A DNA stretch of 64,000 nt from Caballeronia sp. TF1N1. Lineage in GTDB: Bacteria; Pseudomonadota; Gammaproteobacteria; Burkholderiales; Burkholderiaceae. Location: the NCBI RefSeq assembly GCF_022878925.1, contig NZ_CP084628.1, positions 558,001 through 622,000 of the forward strand. Direction: 5' to 3'. How positions within the stretch are numbered: position 1 is the stretch's first letter; every line of letters starts with the position of its first letter. Below the pieces are notes generated by a model that made no database searches, was not told the origin of the DNA, and saw nothing but the letters and a program-made list of their open reading frames with translations. Positions 25,672 through 34,519 of the stretch are shown here, one piece after another. Made by a program: the position numbers and the translations under genes.

Positions 25672-27084
25672 TCAGCGAGTCGGCGCGCGGCGTGATTGGC
25701 CCGCGCTGCCGTTCCTTTTTCCGAGATAGTAGCCGATTCCGAGAACGGCCAGCCAGATCGGGATCAGCCAGACGGAGAGCCGCAAGCCCGGCGTCTCGAA
25801 CATCACCCAGACTATGCCCGCGACGAATGCAAGACACAGATAGTTCGTGAGCGGATAGCCGAGGCTCGGGAACGCCGTCACCGAGCCGCTCGCGCGCTTC
25901 CTAGCGCGGAACTTCAGATGGATGATGCTGATCATCGCCCAGTTGATGACGAGCGCGGAAACCGCGAGACCCATCAGCAATTCGAAGGCGCGTCCCGGAA
26001 TGAAGTAATTGATGAGCACGCAAGCCGCCGTGACGAGCGCCGACACGCCGAGCGCGACGAGCGGAATGCCGCGCGCGCTCACCCGCAACAGGGCGCGCGG
26101 CGCATTGCCTTGCTGCGCGAGACCGTAAAGCATGCGGCTGTTGGCATAGACGCCGCTGTTATAGACCGAAAGCGCGGCCGTCAGCACGATCACATTGAGC
26201 ACGTTCGCGACGAGGCCGCTGTTCATCTCGCGGAAGATCAACACGAACGGACTGCCGCCCGTCACGACCTTGTCCCACGGATACAGCGAAAGCAGCACGC
26301 CAAGCGCGCCGATATAGAAAATGAGAATGCGATAGATGACCTGATTGGTCGCGCGCGGAATGCTGCGCGACGGGTCTTCCGCTTCCGCTGCCGTGATGCC
26401 GACGAGTTCGAGCCCGCCGAACGAAAACATGATGACGGCCATGGACATGACGAGCCCGCTCACGCCATAGGGAAAAAAGCCGCCGAGCTTCCACAGGTTG
26501 GTGACGCTCGCTTGCGGCCCCGCGTGACCCGAGATCAGCAGATACGCGCCAAACAGGATCATGCCGACGATGGCCGCGACCTTCACGATGGCGAACCAGA
26601 ACTCCATCTCGCCGTATGACTTCACGCTCGTCAGATTGATGGCGTTGACGAGCGCGAAGCACACGAGCGCCGACACCCACGCGGGCAGCATCGGCCACCA
26701 ATACTGCATGTAGATGCCGATGGCCGACAGCTCCGCCATGCTCACGAGAATGTAGACCGCCCAATAGTTCCAGCCGGAGATGAAGCCCGCCGCGTTGCCC
26801 CAATAACGTGCAGCGAAATGGCTGAACGAGCCGGCCACCGGTTCATCGACGACCATCTCGCCCAACTGCCGCATGATGAAAAACGCCGCCAGCCCGGCGA
26901 TGGCATAGCCGAGCAGCACGGACGGCCCCGCGAGCCGGATGGTCTGCGCGACGCCCAAAAAGAGCCCGGTGCCAATTGCGCCGCCAAGCGCGATCAACTG
27001 GATATGCCGGCTCTTGAGACCTCGCCGAAGCGTCGTCTGCGATGCCTGTACTGCCTGTTCTGTCTGTGAAGTGCCTAAAGCCAT
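25672..27084 (-). CDS. Amino acid permease (AroP/PheP/ProY type)
   Basis: A 470-residue, 12-helix proton-driven amino-acid importer of the APC superfamily AAT group. The N-terminal signature LKSRHIQLIALGGAIGTGLFLG lies near residue 23, GEMVVDEPVAGSF is in helix 3, and FGGLELVGITAAEAEDP is in the central loop. Specificity within the group (aromatic, proline, histidine) is not certain by eye, but the aminotransferase that follows favours aromatic residues. The ATG ending at 27084 is preferred to an upstream start because it gives the family N-terminus. Confidence 0.9.
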   Translation of the reverse strand: MALGTSQTEQAVQASQTTLRRGLKSRHIQLIALGGAIGTGLFLGVAQTIRLAGPSVLLGYAIAGLAAFFIMRQLGEMVVDEPVAGSFSHFAARYWGNAAGFISGWNYWAVYILVSMAELSAIGIYMQYWWPMLPAWVSALVCFALVNAINLTSVKSYGEMEFWFAIVKVAAIVGMILFGAYLLISGHAGPQASVTNLWKLGGFFPYGVSGLVMSMAVIMFSFGGLELVGITAAEAEDPSRSIPRATNQVIYRILIFYIGALGVLLSLYPWDKVVTGGSPFVLIFREMNSGLVANVLNVIVLTAALSVYNSGVYANSRMLYGLAQQGNAPRALLRVSARGIPLVALGVSALVTAACVLINYFIPGRAFELLMGLAVSALVINWAMISIIHLKFRARKRASGSVTAFPSLGYPLTNYLCLAFVAGIVWVMFETPGLRLSVWLIPIWLAVLGIGYYLGKRNGSAGQSRRAPTR

Positions 27085-27392
27085 GTCGATGCCTGCCTGA
27101 ACTGCGCGAAAACCCCTAGGGTTCTTTTGAGCCGCAAAGCGGCCCACTGTTGTTTTTTTGTCCGAATGACACGCAAACGTTGCTTTTATCGTTTTGGCCA
27201 GCGAAGCGGACGAAACGCGATTCTACCGCCTGGCCGCCGCGGAGCCTTATCGGGCGGACCTTGCTCGCCGTTCCCAGCAACTTTAGGCCTACCGCGCAAA
27301 CGATCTGAGGCCGGAATCAGGGCTTGTTCGGAGGATTGATTCGGCATCCGCGACCGCAAAATTCATCTCATGCACTCAACGGGGAAGTCGAC
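27085..27392. other. 308-base intergenic region with a small palindrome
   Basis: Divergent spacer between the permease and two small genes. The inverted repeat AACCC-CTA-GGGTT at 27111-27123 lies just upstream of the permease start and could be an operator. The rest is AT-richer than the genes, with no other gene or clear promoter. Confidence 0.35.
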
Positions 27393-27632
27393 ATGTTTCA
27401 GACGATGGAAGGCAACGCGGCACCGCATCGCGTAATCGGTTCGAAAGCGGATTCGGAAGCGGAACTCTTGAGCACGCTGCAGGCGGCGTCGGAAAACATC
27501 ATGCGCCTCGCGGGCAAGCTGCTCGCCGGACACGACGCCTCGGCGCAAGACGCGGTCTCCATCACCGAACAGAACGAACTGGCGCAACTGACCATCGGCC
27601 GACTGCTCGCGCTACCGGCATCGAAAATTTAA
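27393..27632 (+). CDS. Small protein of unknown function, 79 aa
   Basis: The ATG at 27393 is preceded by GGGGAAGTCGAC, a fair ribosome site. The product is soluble and mostly helical (SEAELLSTLQAASENIMRLAGKLLAG, then ITEQNELAQLTIGRLLALPA), likely a short helical bundle. No motif or family recognised. A second small gene follows after about 90 bases. Confidence 0.55.
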   Translation: MFQTMEGNAAPHRVIGSKADSEAELLSTLQAASENIMRLAGKLLAGHDASAQDAVSITEQNELAQLTIGRLLALPASKI

Positions 27633-27720
27633 GCACCAAAGAGAAGCGCGGCGGCTCCATGTGGAAGCCGTCCGCGATCAGGGAATTAGACGCGCAAGCC
27701 GAAAGAATCTGGAAGAGAAC

Positions 27721-27882
27721 ATGAACTACCTGACGATCATCGCAACTGTGTGGGCGATTTGCGCGATCTGCGCGGTGCTGTTCATCCGCGGCTCGGCGGC
27801 GCAGCAATTGAAGCCGGCGCGCGTGCGTCGTGACCAACGCACGCTTGCCGAGCGCATCAAGGATTTCAGCCACACGGCCTGA
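27721..27882 (+). CDS. Small single-span membrane protein, 53 aa
   Basis: Starts at the ATG at 27721 with GGAAGAGAAC upstream. One hydrophobic helix (YLTIIATVWAICAICAVLFI, residues 3-22) is followed by a basic tail (KPARVRRDQRTLAERIKDF), so by the positive-inside rule the C-terminus should face the cytoplasm. No family recognised; it could be a regulatory micropeptide or an accessory subunit. Confidence 0.6.
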   Translation: MNYLTIIATVWAICAICAVLFIRGSAAQQLKPARVRRDQRTLAERIKDFSHTA

Positions 27883-27957
27883 AGTAGCGCGGTCCCGAAG
27901 TACCGCGTCCGAATACGGCAGGCCGTTGTCGCCCGACAAACGGCCGCTGCCGATGAA

Positions 27958-28395
27958 TTATTTGATTGCCGCCACCGCCGCGCGCAAGCCGAGCAGATAG
28001 CTGTCCACGCCGAAGCCGGAAATCTGCCCCTTCGCGACTTCCGCGAATACCGACTTGTGACGGAACTCCTCGCGTGCATGCACATGCGACATGTGCACTT
28101 CGACGATAGGCACGGTGAGAATGGCGAGTGCATCCCGAATACCGTAGCTGTAATGCGTCCACGCGCCCGCGTTGATGATGATCGCATCCACCTTGTCTTC
28201 GAACGCCTTGTGGATGCGCGCGCACATCTCCCCTTCGATATTGGTCTGGTAACTTTCCACCTCGACGCCCAGTTCCTTGCCGAGCGCTTGCAACTGTTCG
28301 TCAATCTGCGCGAGCGTGGCCGTGCCGTACTGCTTGGGGTCGCGCTTGCCGAACATGTTGAGATTGACGCCATGCAGCGTGAGGATCTTTGCCAT
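27958..28395 (-). CDS. aroQ: Type II 3-dehydroquinate dehydratase (copy 1)
   Basis: A 145-residue type II dehydroquinase, which interconverts 3-dehydroquinate and 3-dehydroshikimate. The N-terminal signature is present but altered (LHGVNLNMFGKRDPKQYG, with the catalytic Tyr near residue 23). The substrate-site segment is NAGAWTHYSYGIRDAL and the base His is in EVHMSHVHAREEFRHKS. The His of the THxS motif is kept. The start is the ATG ending at 28395. It is monocistronic, and the window contains a second, different copy at 35.7 kb, so one is probably catabolic. Confidence 0.92.
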   Translation of the reverse strand: MAKILTLHGVNLNMFGKRDPKQYGTATLAQIDEQLQALGKELGVEVESYQTNIEGEMCARIHKAFEDKVDAIIINAGAWTHYSYGIRDALAILTVPIVEVHMSHVHAREEFRHKSVFAEVAKGQISGFGVDSYLLGLRAAVAAIK

Positions 28396-28611
28396 AACGA
28401 ATTCCTTTCGGTGGATGAATGAAGCGTGGAAAGCTCGAACCTCGCTTTCGACGATGCGCAGATTCTGCAACCCGCGGCGCGCACTGACAATAGCCATGCG
28501 TCGCGCGTTGCGCGCTAAAGCTCGTCACCGGGCAGCCGATAACGCGTATACCGGCGCTAACGGCGATTCATCCGCTCTCCCGCGCAACTACAACGTTTAG
28601 CCGGTCTCAGT

Positions 28612-30171
28612 ATGTCAGCCACTTCGTCCTTGCGCGATTCCATTTTGGCCACGCCTTCGACCACGGACGGACCGATCACGGCGGCCATTCGCGCGTCGCT
28701 GCTATCCACCCTCGTCGAGGACATTCGGCCGCTTCTGCTCTCCGGTCTTTCCAGCGCTTTCGTCGCGACGATCGCGCTCTTGCGTCTGCATGCGCTCTGG
28801 ACCGTGCTCTGGCTCGGCGCCGATGTGCTGTTGCTCGCGGCGCGCGTCGGTATCGTGTGCCGGTATCGCGCGTTGAGCCGCCCGGACGCGCCGCATCCCG
28901 AGCCCTGGGCCGCGCGCTATGCGCCCTTCGCGCTCCTTGCGTGTCTCGCGCTGGGACTCGGCGCGATGGCCTGCGTCATCTCCGGCGATACCGTGCTGGC
29001 CGCGCTCGCGATCATGGTGACGGCGGGATTGCTCGGCGGCATCGCATCGCGCAATGCGGGCACGCCGTATCTCGTCAGCGCGCAGATTTGCCTCGGCGCG
29101 GCGCCGATCGGTTTTGGGGCGCTGCTCGCGGGCGGAAGTTTCTGGATGCTCGTGCCGCCGCTTTTCCTGTATATCGGCGCGATGGGTTCGGTCGTGCGCC
29201 GCCACTATCGCACGCTCGTCGCGCTGATGATCGCGGAGCAGCGTCACGCCGAACTCGCCGCGCGCTTCGACGCCGCCCTCGCCCACATGCCGCACGGCCT
29301 TTGCACCGTCGATGCGGAAGGCAAGGTGATCATCGCCAATCGACGGGCGGCGGAACTGTTCGGCTCGACCGTCGAGATGCTGCGGCTGAATATATCGTTG
29401 CCGGATTTCATCGGCCATGCGGGACTCGCGAAGTTCGGCGAGACCTTGCGTGCGCAACTGGTCGAACGTTGCGCGCTGTGGCTGAAAGACGGGCAAGGCG
29501 CGCTCGAACTGAATCTCGCCGATGGCCGGCAACTCGAACTTTGCCGCAACGCGGTGCCGGACGGCAGCGCGGTGATCATCATCGAGGACGTGACGGAGCG
29601 GCGCCGCTCGGAAGCGCGGCTTCTGCATTGGGCGCATCACGATTCGCTCACGGGACTGCCCAACCGCCGCTATCTCGGCGATCACGCCGAACGGCTGATG
29701 GCGAACGGCGCGGGCCGCGAGAAGGTCATGGTGATGTATGTCGATCTCGACGGCTTCAAGCGCGTCAACGACACGCACGGCCACAACGCGGGCGACGAGC
29801 TGCTGACCCAGGCCGCCGACCGCCTGCGTAACGCGATGCGGCGCGGCGAGCTGGTCGCGCGGCTCGGCGGCGACGAGTTCGCCATCGTGGCGACTTACAT
29901 TGCGCGAACGTCGGGTGCGGCATTCGCGCGGCGCATCATCGGCGATCTGTCGGCGCCTTACGAACTCGACGATGGCGGTATTGCGCGCGTGGGCGTGAGC
30001 GTCGGTATCGCGCTGGCGCGACGCGGCGAGTTGTTCGAGAGCGCCCTGAAACGCGCGGATGCGGCGCTCTACGAAGCGAAGCGCGAGCAACGCGGCACCT
30101 ACCGGTTCGCGGCAGGCGACGAGGATCTGTTTCAGGTCGATGCGCACGCGGAAGCGCATCGCGAAGGTTGA
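28612..30171 (+). CDS. Membrane PAS-GGDEF diguanylate cyclase
   Basis: A 519-residue protein: about six membrane helices (residues 35-205), one PAS domain (about 215-335, with the ending IIEDVTERRRSEARL) and a GGDEF domain (about 345-505). The active loop RLGGDEF (GGDEF at 419-423) is intact, and the preceding inhibitory-site position is RRGE, close to the RxxD consensus with Glu for Asp, so feedback control may be retained. The last membrane helices contain GGIASRNAGTP, the same pattern as the cyclase at 9.9 kb. The start is the ATG at 28612. Confidence 0.92.
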   Translation: MSATSSLRDSILATPSTTDGPITAAIRASLLSTLVEDIRPLLLSGLSSAFVATIALLRLHALWTVLWLGADVLLLAARVGIVCRYRALSRPDAPHPEPWAARYAPFALLACLALGLGAMACVISGDTVLAALAIMVTAGLLGGIASRNAGTPYLVSAQICLGAAPIGFGALLAGGSFWMLVPPLFLYIGAMGSVVRRHYRTLVALMIAEQRHAELAARFDAALAHMPHGLCTVDAEGKVIIANRRAAELFGSTVEMLRLNISLPDFIGHAGLAKFGETLRAQLVERCALWLKDGQGALELNLADGRQLELCRNAVPDGSAVIIIEDVTERRRSEARLLHWAHHDSLTGLPNRRYLGDHAERLMANGAGREKVMVMYVDLDGFKRVNDTHGHNAGDELLTQAADRLRNAMRRGELVARLGGDEFAIVATYIARTSGAAFARRIIGDLSAPYELDDGGIARVGVSVGIALARRGELFESALKRADAALYEAKREQRGTYRFAAGDEDLFQVDAHAEAHREG

Positions 30172-30264
30172 TCGAACGCGCATCGGCATGCGCCTTTCAA
30201 AACGCCGCGCCCTGCAAGCCGCTTCGCGAACACGTATCCTTGCGGCTTCACACAGGGATCATCC

Positions 30265-31479
30265 ATGTCGACACCAGCATCGTCCGGGCTCGATGGCGCG
30301 CGGCGCATCGAGCTCACGCGCGGCCTGATCGCGCTTTTTGCGTTTTGCTGCGGCGCCATCGTCGCGAATCTGTATTACGCGCAGCCGATCACCGAACTCA
30401 TCGCGCCCGATCTGCACATGAAAGGCGGCACCGCGAGTCTGATCGTCTCGTTGACGCAGATAGGCTATGCGCTCGGCCTCTTCTTCATCGTGCCGCTCGG
30501 CGATCTGCTCGAAAACCGAAGGCTCATGATCGTGACCGCGCTCGTTTCCATCGCGAGCTTGACGGCCGCCGCGTTCTCGCACGATCCCGTCTGGTTCCTC
30601 TGCATCTCGCTTCTCGTGGGGTTTTCATCCGTCGCGGTGCAGATCCTGATTCCGCTCGCCGCGCATCTCGCGCCCGACGAGTCGCGCGGCAAGGTCGTCG
30701 GCACGATCATGAGCGGCTTGCTGCTCGGTATCCTGCTTTCGCGGCCGATTTCCAGTGTGGTCGCGGGCCACTTCGGCTGGCGCGCCATGTTCGGCGCGGC
30801 CGCCGTGCTGATGGTCATCGTGACCAGCGTGCTTGCCTTCACCATTCCGCGCCGTCAACCGAGCCATCAGGCGACTTACTTCGAACTGATCGCCTCGCTC
30901 GGCCATCTCGTGCGCACGATGCCCGTGCTGCGTCATCGCTCGCTGTATCAAGGGCTGATGTTCGCTTCGTTCAGTCTCTTTTGGACCGCCATACCCGTCG
31001 AGCTCACGCGCGGCTTTGGGTTGACGCAGACGCAGATCGGCTTGTTCGCATTGATCGGCGCGATGGGCGCCACTTCCGCGCCGATCGCCGGCCGCCTCGC
31101 CGATGCCGGTCACACCGTGCGCGCCACCTTCATCGCGCTGGCGCTTGCGGCGCTCGCGTATCTTCCGGCGTTGATTCATCCGGCGTGGGGCGTGGGCGCG
31201 CTCGTCGTCACGGGCGTGGTGCTCGACTTCGCGGTGCAAATGAACATGGTGCTCGGCCAGCGCGAAATCTACGCGCTGCATGCGACGAGCCGGAACCGGC
31301 TGAACGCCGTGTATATGACGAGTATCTTCGTGGGCGGCGCGTGCGGCTCGGCACTGGCGGGCCCGCTCTACGAGCACGGCGGCTGGACGCTGGTGGGATG
31401 GGTCGCCACGGCGTTCCCGCTTGTGGCGTTGGTGCATTACCTCGCGCTCGGCCGACACACCGCCGCGCGCGGTCACTGA
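30265..31479 (+). CDS. MFS transporter, DHA1-type efflux family
   Basis: A 404-residue, 12-helix transporter. Motif A-like loop PLGDLLENRRLMI lies near residue 78, and the first helix region has FCCGAIVANLYYAQPI, typical of the YnfM/NepI-like drug or nucleoside exporter branch. It starts 94 bases after the diguanylate cyclase gene and may share its transcript. Substrate unknown. Confidence 0.88.
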   Translation: MSTPASSGLDGARRIELTRGLIALFAFCCGAIVANLYYAQPITELIAPDLHMKGGTASLIVSLTQIGYALGLFFIVPLGDLLENRRLMIVTALVSIASLTAAAFSHDPVWFLCISLLVGFSSVAVQILIPLAAHLAPDESRGKVVGTIMSGLLLGILLSRPISSVVAGHFGWRAMFGAAAVLMVIVTSVLAFTIPRRQPSHQATYFELIASLGHLVRTMPVLRHRSLYQGLMFASFSLFWTAIPVELTRGFGLTQTQIGLFALIGAMGATSAPIAGRLADAGHTVRATFIALALAALAYLPALIHPAWGVGALVVTGVVLDFAVQMNMVLGQREIYALHATSRNRLNAVYMTSIFVGGACGSALAGPLYEHGGWTLVGWVATAFPLVALVHYLALGRHTAARGH

Positions 31480-31493
31480 TCTGGGCTCGCCAC

Positions 31494-32123
31494 TCAGGGC
31501 TTCGGAATGCGGATACGGCTGATCATCAACGAGCCGGAGACGGCATAAACGAGCGTCAAGGGATGCAGCGTGAAGCCCGCGAATTCCCACGCGCCGAACC
31601 AGAGATTCGCGCCGACCGCGTTGTACCAGCCCGCGATGCCGAGCATCAACACGATGGCAAACGACGTCGGAATGGGCGTGCCTTCGAAGTGCGTGACCTT
31701 GCCGCTGCCGGCCGACATTTCCTCGGTGGTCACGTTATAACGCGCGAGCCGCGAGACGCCGCACGCGACGAAATACGCGAGCATCACGCGGTCATAGAGG
31801 CCGCGCATGCCGCACGCATAACCGATGACCGCCGGCGCCACGCCGAACGAGATCACATCGGCGAGCGAGTCGAGCTCTTTCCCCAAGAGCGACGCCTTCT
31901 GACGCCAGCGCGCGATACGGCCATCGAGAACGTCGAAGACGAGCGCGGCGAATACCAACGCGCATGCAAGATAGATATGGAGGACGTCGTTGTCGTCGAG
32001 ATAGGACATTGACGAGAACAGCGCGCCCGTGCCGCAGACCGCGTTGCCCAGCGTGAACCAGTCGGCCAGATGAAACTCGCGGATCATCGAGAAACGTTTC
32101 TTGCCGGTGTTGTTGGTATTCAT
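31494..32123 (-). CDS. pssA: CDP-diacylglycerol-serine O-phosphatidyltransferase
   Basis: A 209-residue multi-pass membrane enzyme making phosphatidylserine from CDP-diacylglycerol and L-serine, the committed step to phosphatidylethanolamine. The CDP-alcohol phosphotransferase motif DxxDGxxARx(9)Gx3Dx3D is complete (FDVLDGRIAR, then KELDSLAD) near residue 68. Length and topology match type II PssA. The ATG ending at 32123 gives the usual N-terminus. This is a housekeeping gene in an otherwise accessory region. Confidence 0.92.
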   Translation of the reverse strand: MNTNNTGKKRFSMIREFHLADWFTLGNAVCGTGALFSSMSYLDDNDVLHIYLACALVFAALVFDVLDGRIARWRQKASLLGKELDSLADVISFGVAPAVIGYACGMRGLYDRVMLAYFVACGVSRLARYNVTTEEMSAGSGKVTHFEGTPIPTSFAIVLMLGIAGWYNAVGANLWFGAWEFAGFTLHPLTLVYAVSGSLMISRIRIPKP

Positions 32124-32337
32124 GGCGAACTCGTGAGGGCGCGACGTCCCTGATGGTTTTAAAAACTGCTCAAGTCTATCATTCAAAGAGGCCACGGCTT
32201 GCGCAGAAAGCGTCGGAAATCGAAAGATCTTCGCCGATTATTTCCACTTTGGCCGTTTCACGAAATTTTTTACAGAAACGATTGAACTTCGCCCGAGGCT
32301 GGCTATGCTCGATAGCAAGACGCGCGGCCGCTTCAAC

Positions 32338-32368
32338 CTGAACGTGAACGTACACGTTGCTTTATAAT
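32338..32368 (+). promoter_or_regulatory. MerR-type promoter with operator dyad
   Basis: A consensus -10 TATAAT at 32363-32368 and a -35-like CTGAAC at 32338-32343 are separated by 19 bases, the overlong spacing typical of MerR-controlled promoters. The inverted repeat AACGTG (32341-32346) / CACGTT (32353-32358) fills the spacer. It sits just upstream of the merR-type gene, so autoregulation is expected. Confidence 0.65.
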
Positions 32369-32401
32369 CCAGCTCGTTTACGTATCCGCGAGTGCATTCA
32401 C

Positions 32402-32917
32402 ATGACGACGAAGCCCGCGCTTCTGACTATTCGCGACGCCGCCGAGCGTCTTCAGGTCACGCCGCGCACGCTGAAGTATTACGAGGAGCGCGGTCTCGTC
32501 ACGCCGGATCGCAGCGAGGGACGTTACCGGCTGTACAGCGAACAGGATCTGGAGAAGTTCGCGCGCGTTCTGCGGCTGCGTTCGCTTGGCTTTTCCTTGC
32601 AAGGCATTACCGAGATCCTCAAGCGCCCGCTGGAAACGCTCGGCGCGGGACGCACGGGTTTTTCGCCGGATTCGCTGCGCGAGATCGAACAGGCGTTGTC
32701 GCAACAAATCGATTCGCTCGATGCGCGGATTGCCAGCGTGCGTCGTGAACTCAAGGAAGCGCAAGCCGTGCGCGGCGAGCTCAACGCGGACCTGGATTAC
32801 TTGCGGCGAAGAATCGCCGGAGAAAGCAAGGAAGACTTGTTTCAGGAGCGTATGGCCACGCAGAAAAAGACGAAGCGCGGCAACCAGCCAGGCAGTCAAG
32901 AGGTCGATGGCGAATGA
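32402..32917 (+). CDS. MerR-family transcriptional regulator
   Basis: A 171-residue regulator: an N-terminal winged HTH (TIRDAAERLQVTPRTLKYYEERGL, then RYRLYSEQDLEKF) and a long dimerisation coiled coil (about residues 95-145). It contains no cysteines, so it is not a metal sensor of the MerR/CueR type. A multidrug- or metabolite-responsive role is likelier. Its stop overlaps the start of the MFS pump by four bases (ATGA), so it should control that transporter. Confidence 0.9.
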   Translation: MTTKPALLTIRDAAERLQVTPRTLKYYEERGLVTPDRSEGRYRLYSEQDLEKFARVLRLRSLGFSLQGITEILKRPLETLGAGRTGFSPDSLREIEQALSQQIDSLDARIASVRRELKEAQAVRGELNADLDYLRRRIAGESKEDLFQERMATQKKTKRGNQPGSQEVDGE

Positions 32918-34479
32918 CCGCAGCACGCTTACCACGCTTACCCGCACCAAAGCTTGGCGCCGCCACGCTTCGCGACGTCATGTTTCCGTGGGCCATCGCG
33001 CTTGCCACCGGACTCGATTACTTCGACAACTCGATCTTCTCGTTCTTCACGAGCTATATCGCGGGCGGCATTAACTCATCGACCGACGAACTCGTGTGGG
33101 CGTCGAGTGCCTACGCGGTTGCGTCCGTGCTTGGCATCCTGCAACAGCAATGGTGGATCGAGCGGCTTGGCAACCGGCGGTATATCGGCGGAAGTCTCTT
33201 TCTGTTTGCCGCCGGCGCAATAGCCGCGACACTGTGCGAATCGTCGTTCGAACTGGCGCTCGCGCGCGGCTTTCAAGGCTACTTCATCGGCCCCATGATG
33301 AGCGCATGCCGCATCCTCATTCAGATGCGCTTCACGCCGCAGCAACGTCCGCGAGCGACGCGCGCGTTTCTCAACATGATCTTGCTCGGCAGCGCCCTTG
33401 CGCCGCTCATCGGCGGATATCTGGTCGCGTCGTTTGGCTGGCGTGCGCTATTCACGAGCACGGCGATAGCGGGAGCCGCGTGCGGCCTCTTTGTGCTGCT
33501 CGCCGTGCCGTCGAGCGGACGCGTGCAACCCGAAGCGCGCGGCGAGGCGCATTTCTGGCCGTACATCATGTTCGCGTTTGCGCAAGGCGCGTTGCAGATC
33601 GTCATGCAGCAAGTGCGCTTTCAACTCTTCAGCAGCTCGCCGCTGCTCATCATGCTCACGGCGGCGGGACTTTTTGCGCTCGGCTGGTTCGTGTGGCATC
33701 AGTGGCATCATCCGCGGCCGCTCATCCGCTTGCATGCGTTGCGCGAGAAGCCGTTTCGCGTGGGCATCATGTTGTATATCGCGTTCTATTACGTGAACAC
33801 CACGCTCAGTTTTCTTGTCTCGCGTTTTCTCGAAGGCGGGCTGCACTATCCGGTGGAGAACGCCGGCAGGCTCACAGGCTGCACGTCGCTCGTCGCGCTT
33901 GCCGCGGCTTATTTGTACTTTCGCTACTCGGCGCGCGTCGCGCACAAGAAGTGGCTGATCGGCACGGGCTTTCTAATCTCCGCGTTCGTCAGCGTGTGGA
34001 TGGTGAATATGCCGCCCGATGTCAGCATGCCATGGCTCATCGCGCCGCTCACGCTGCGCGGCATGGTGCTGCTGTTCATCGCGCTGCCGGTGGCGAATAT
34101 CACGTTCCGCATCTTCGCGATCGAGGAATTCAACCATGGTTATCGCTTCAAGAACATCGTCAAGCAACTGACGGTGTCGTTCTCCACGGCGACGGTGATC
34201 ATCCTCGAACAGCATCGCGCGGCCGTGCATCAGACGCGGCTCGTGGAGCGGGTCAACCCATTCGATCCGGTGTTTCAGGAGACGTATGCACGGCTGATAG
34301 GCGGCTTCGAGGCCCTGGGACGAAACGCCGCCGATGCAAAGGGACTTGCGCTCGCGGAAATAGGCCGCGCGGTGACGCAGCAAGCGAGCTTTCTGAGTTC
34401 GCTGGACGGCTTCTGGTTCGTGATGGGTGTGGCGCTTTGCGGCGCCGCGCTGGCGTTCTGGCAAAAGCAGATCAATTGA
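32914..34479 (+). CDS. DHA2-family (14-helix) MFS drug transporter
   Basis: A 521-residue transporter with about 14 membrane helices, of the EmrB-like DHA2 type. Segments such as FDNSIFSFFTSYIAGG (helix 1), ARGFQGYFIGPMMSACRIL and FGWRALF (motif C side) are typical. It is translationally coupled to the MerR regulator, giving a classic regulator-pump pair. No membrane-fusion or outer-membrane partner is adjacent. Substrate unknown. Confidence 0.88.
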   Translation: MTAARLPRLPAPKLGAATLRDVMFPWAIALATGLDYFDNSIFSFFTSYIAGGINSSTDELVWASSAYAVASVLGILQQQWWIERLGNRRYIGGSLFLFAAGAIAATLCESSFELALARGFQGYFIGPMMSACRILIQMRFTPQQRPRATRAFLNMILLGSALAPLIGGYLVASFGWRALFTSTAIAGAACGLFVLLAVPSSGRVQPEARGEAHFWPYIMFAFAQGALQIVMQQVRFQLFSSSPLLIMLTAAGLFALGWFVWHQWHHPRPLIRLHALREKPFRVGIMLYIAFYYVNTTLSFLVSRFLEGGLHYPVENAGRLTGCTSLVALAAAYLYFRYSARVAHKKWLIGTGFLISAFVSVWMVNMPPDVSMPWLIAPLTLRGMVLLFIALPVANITFRIFAIEEFNHGYRFKNIVKQLTVSFSTATVIILEQHRAAVHQTRLVERVNPFDPVFQETYARLIGGFEALGRNAADAKGLALAEIGRAVTQQASFLSSLDGFWFVMGVALCGAALAFWQKQIN

Positions 34480-34519
34480 CGAAGCGCGCGACACTCGCCG
34501 CGCGCGCCAACCTTAGCCT

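Noticed and set aside
30168..32012. Plus-strand frame of 614 codons across the MFS and pssA region
   Set aside because: It is out of frame with the MFS gene and antisense to pssA. Its composition (Arg/His/Asp runs) is that of a shadow frame.
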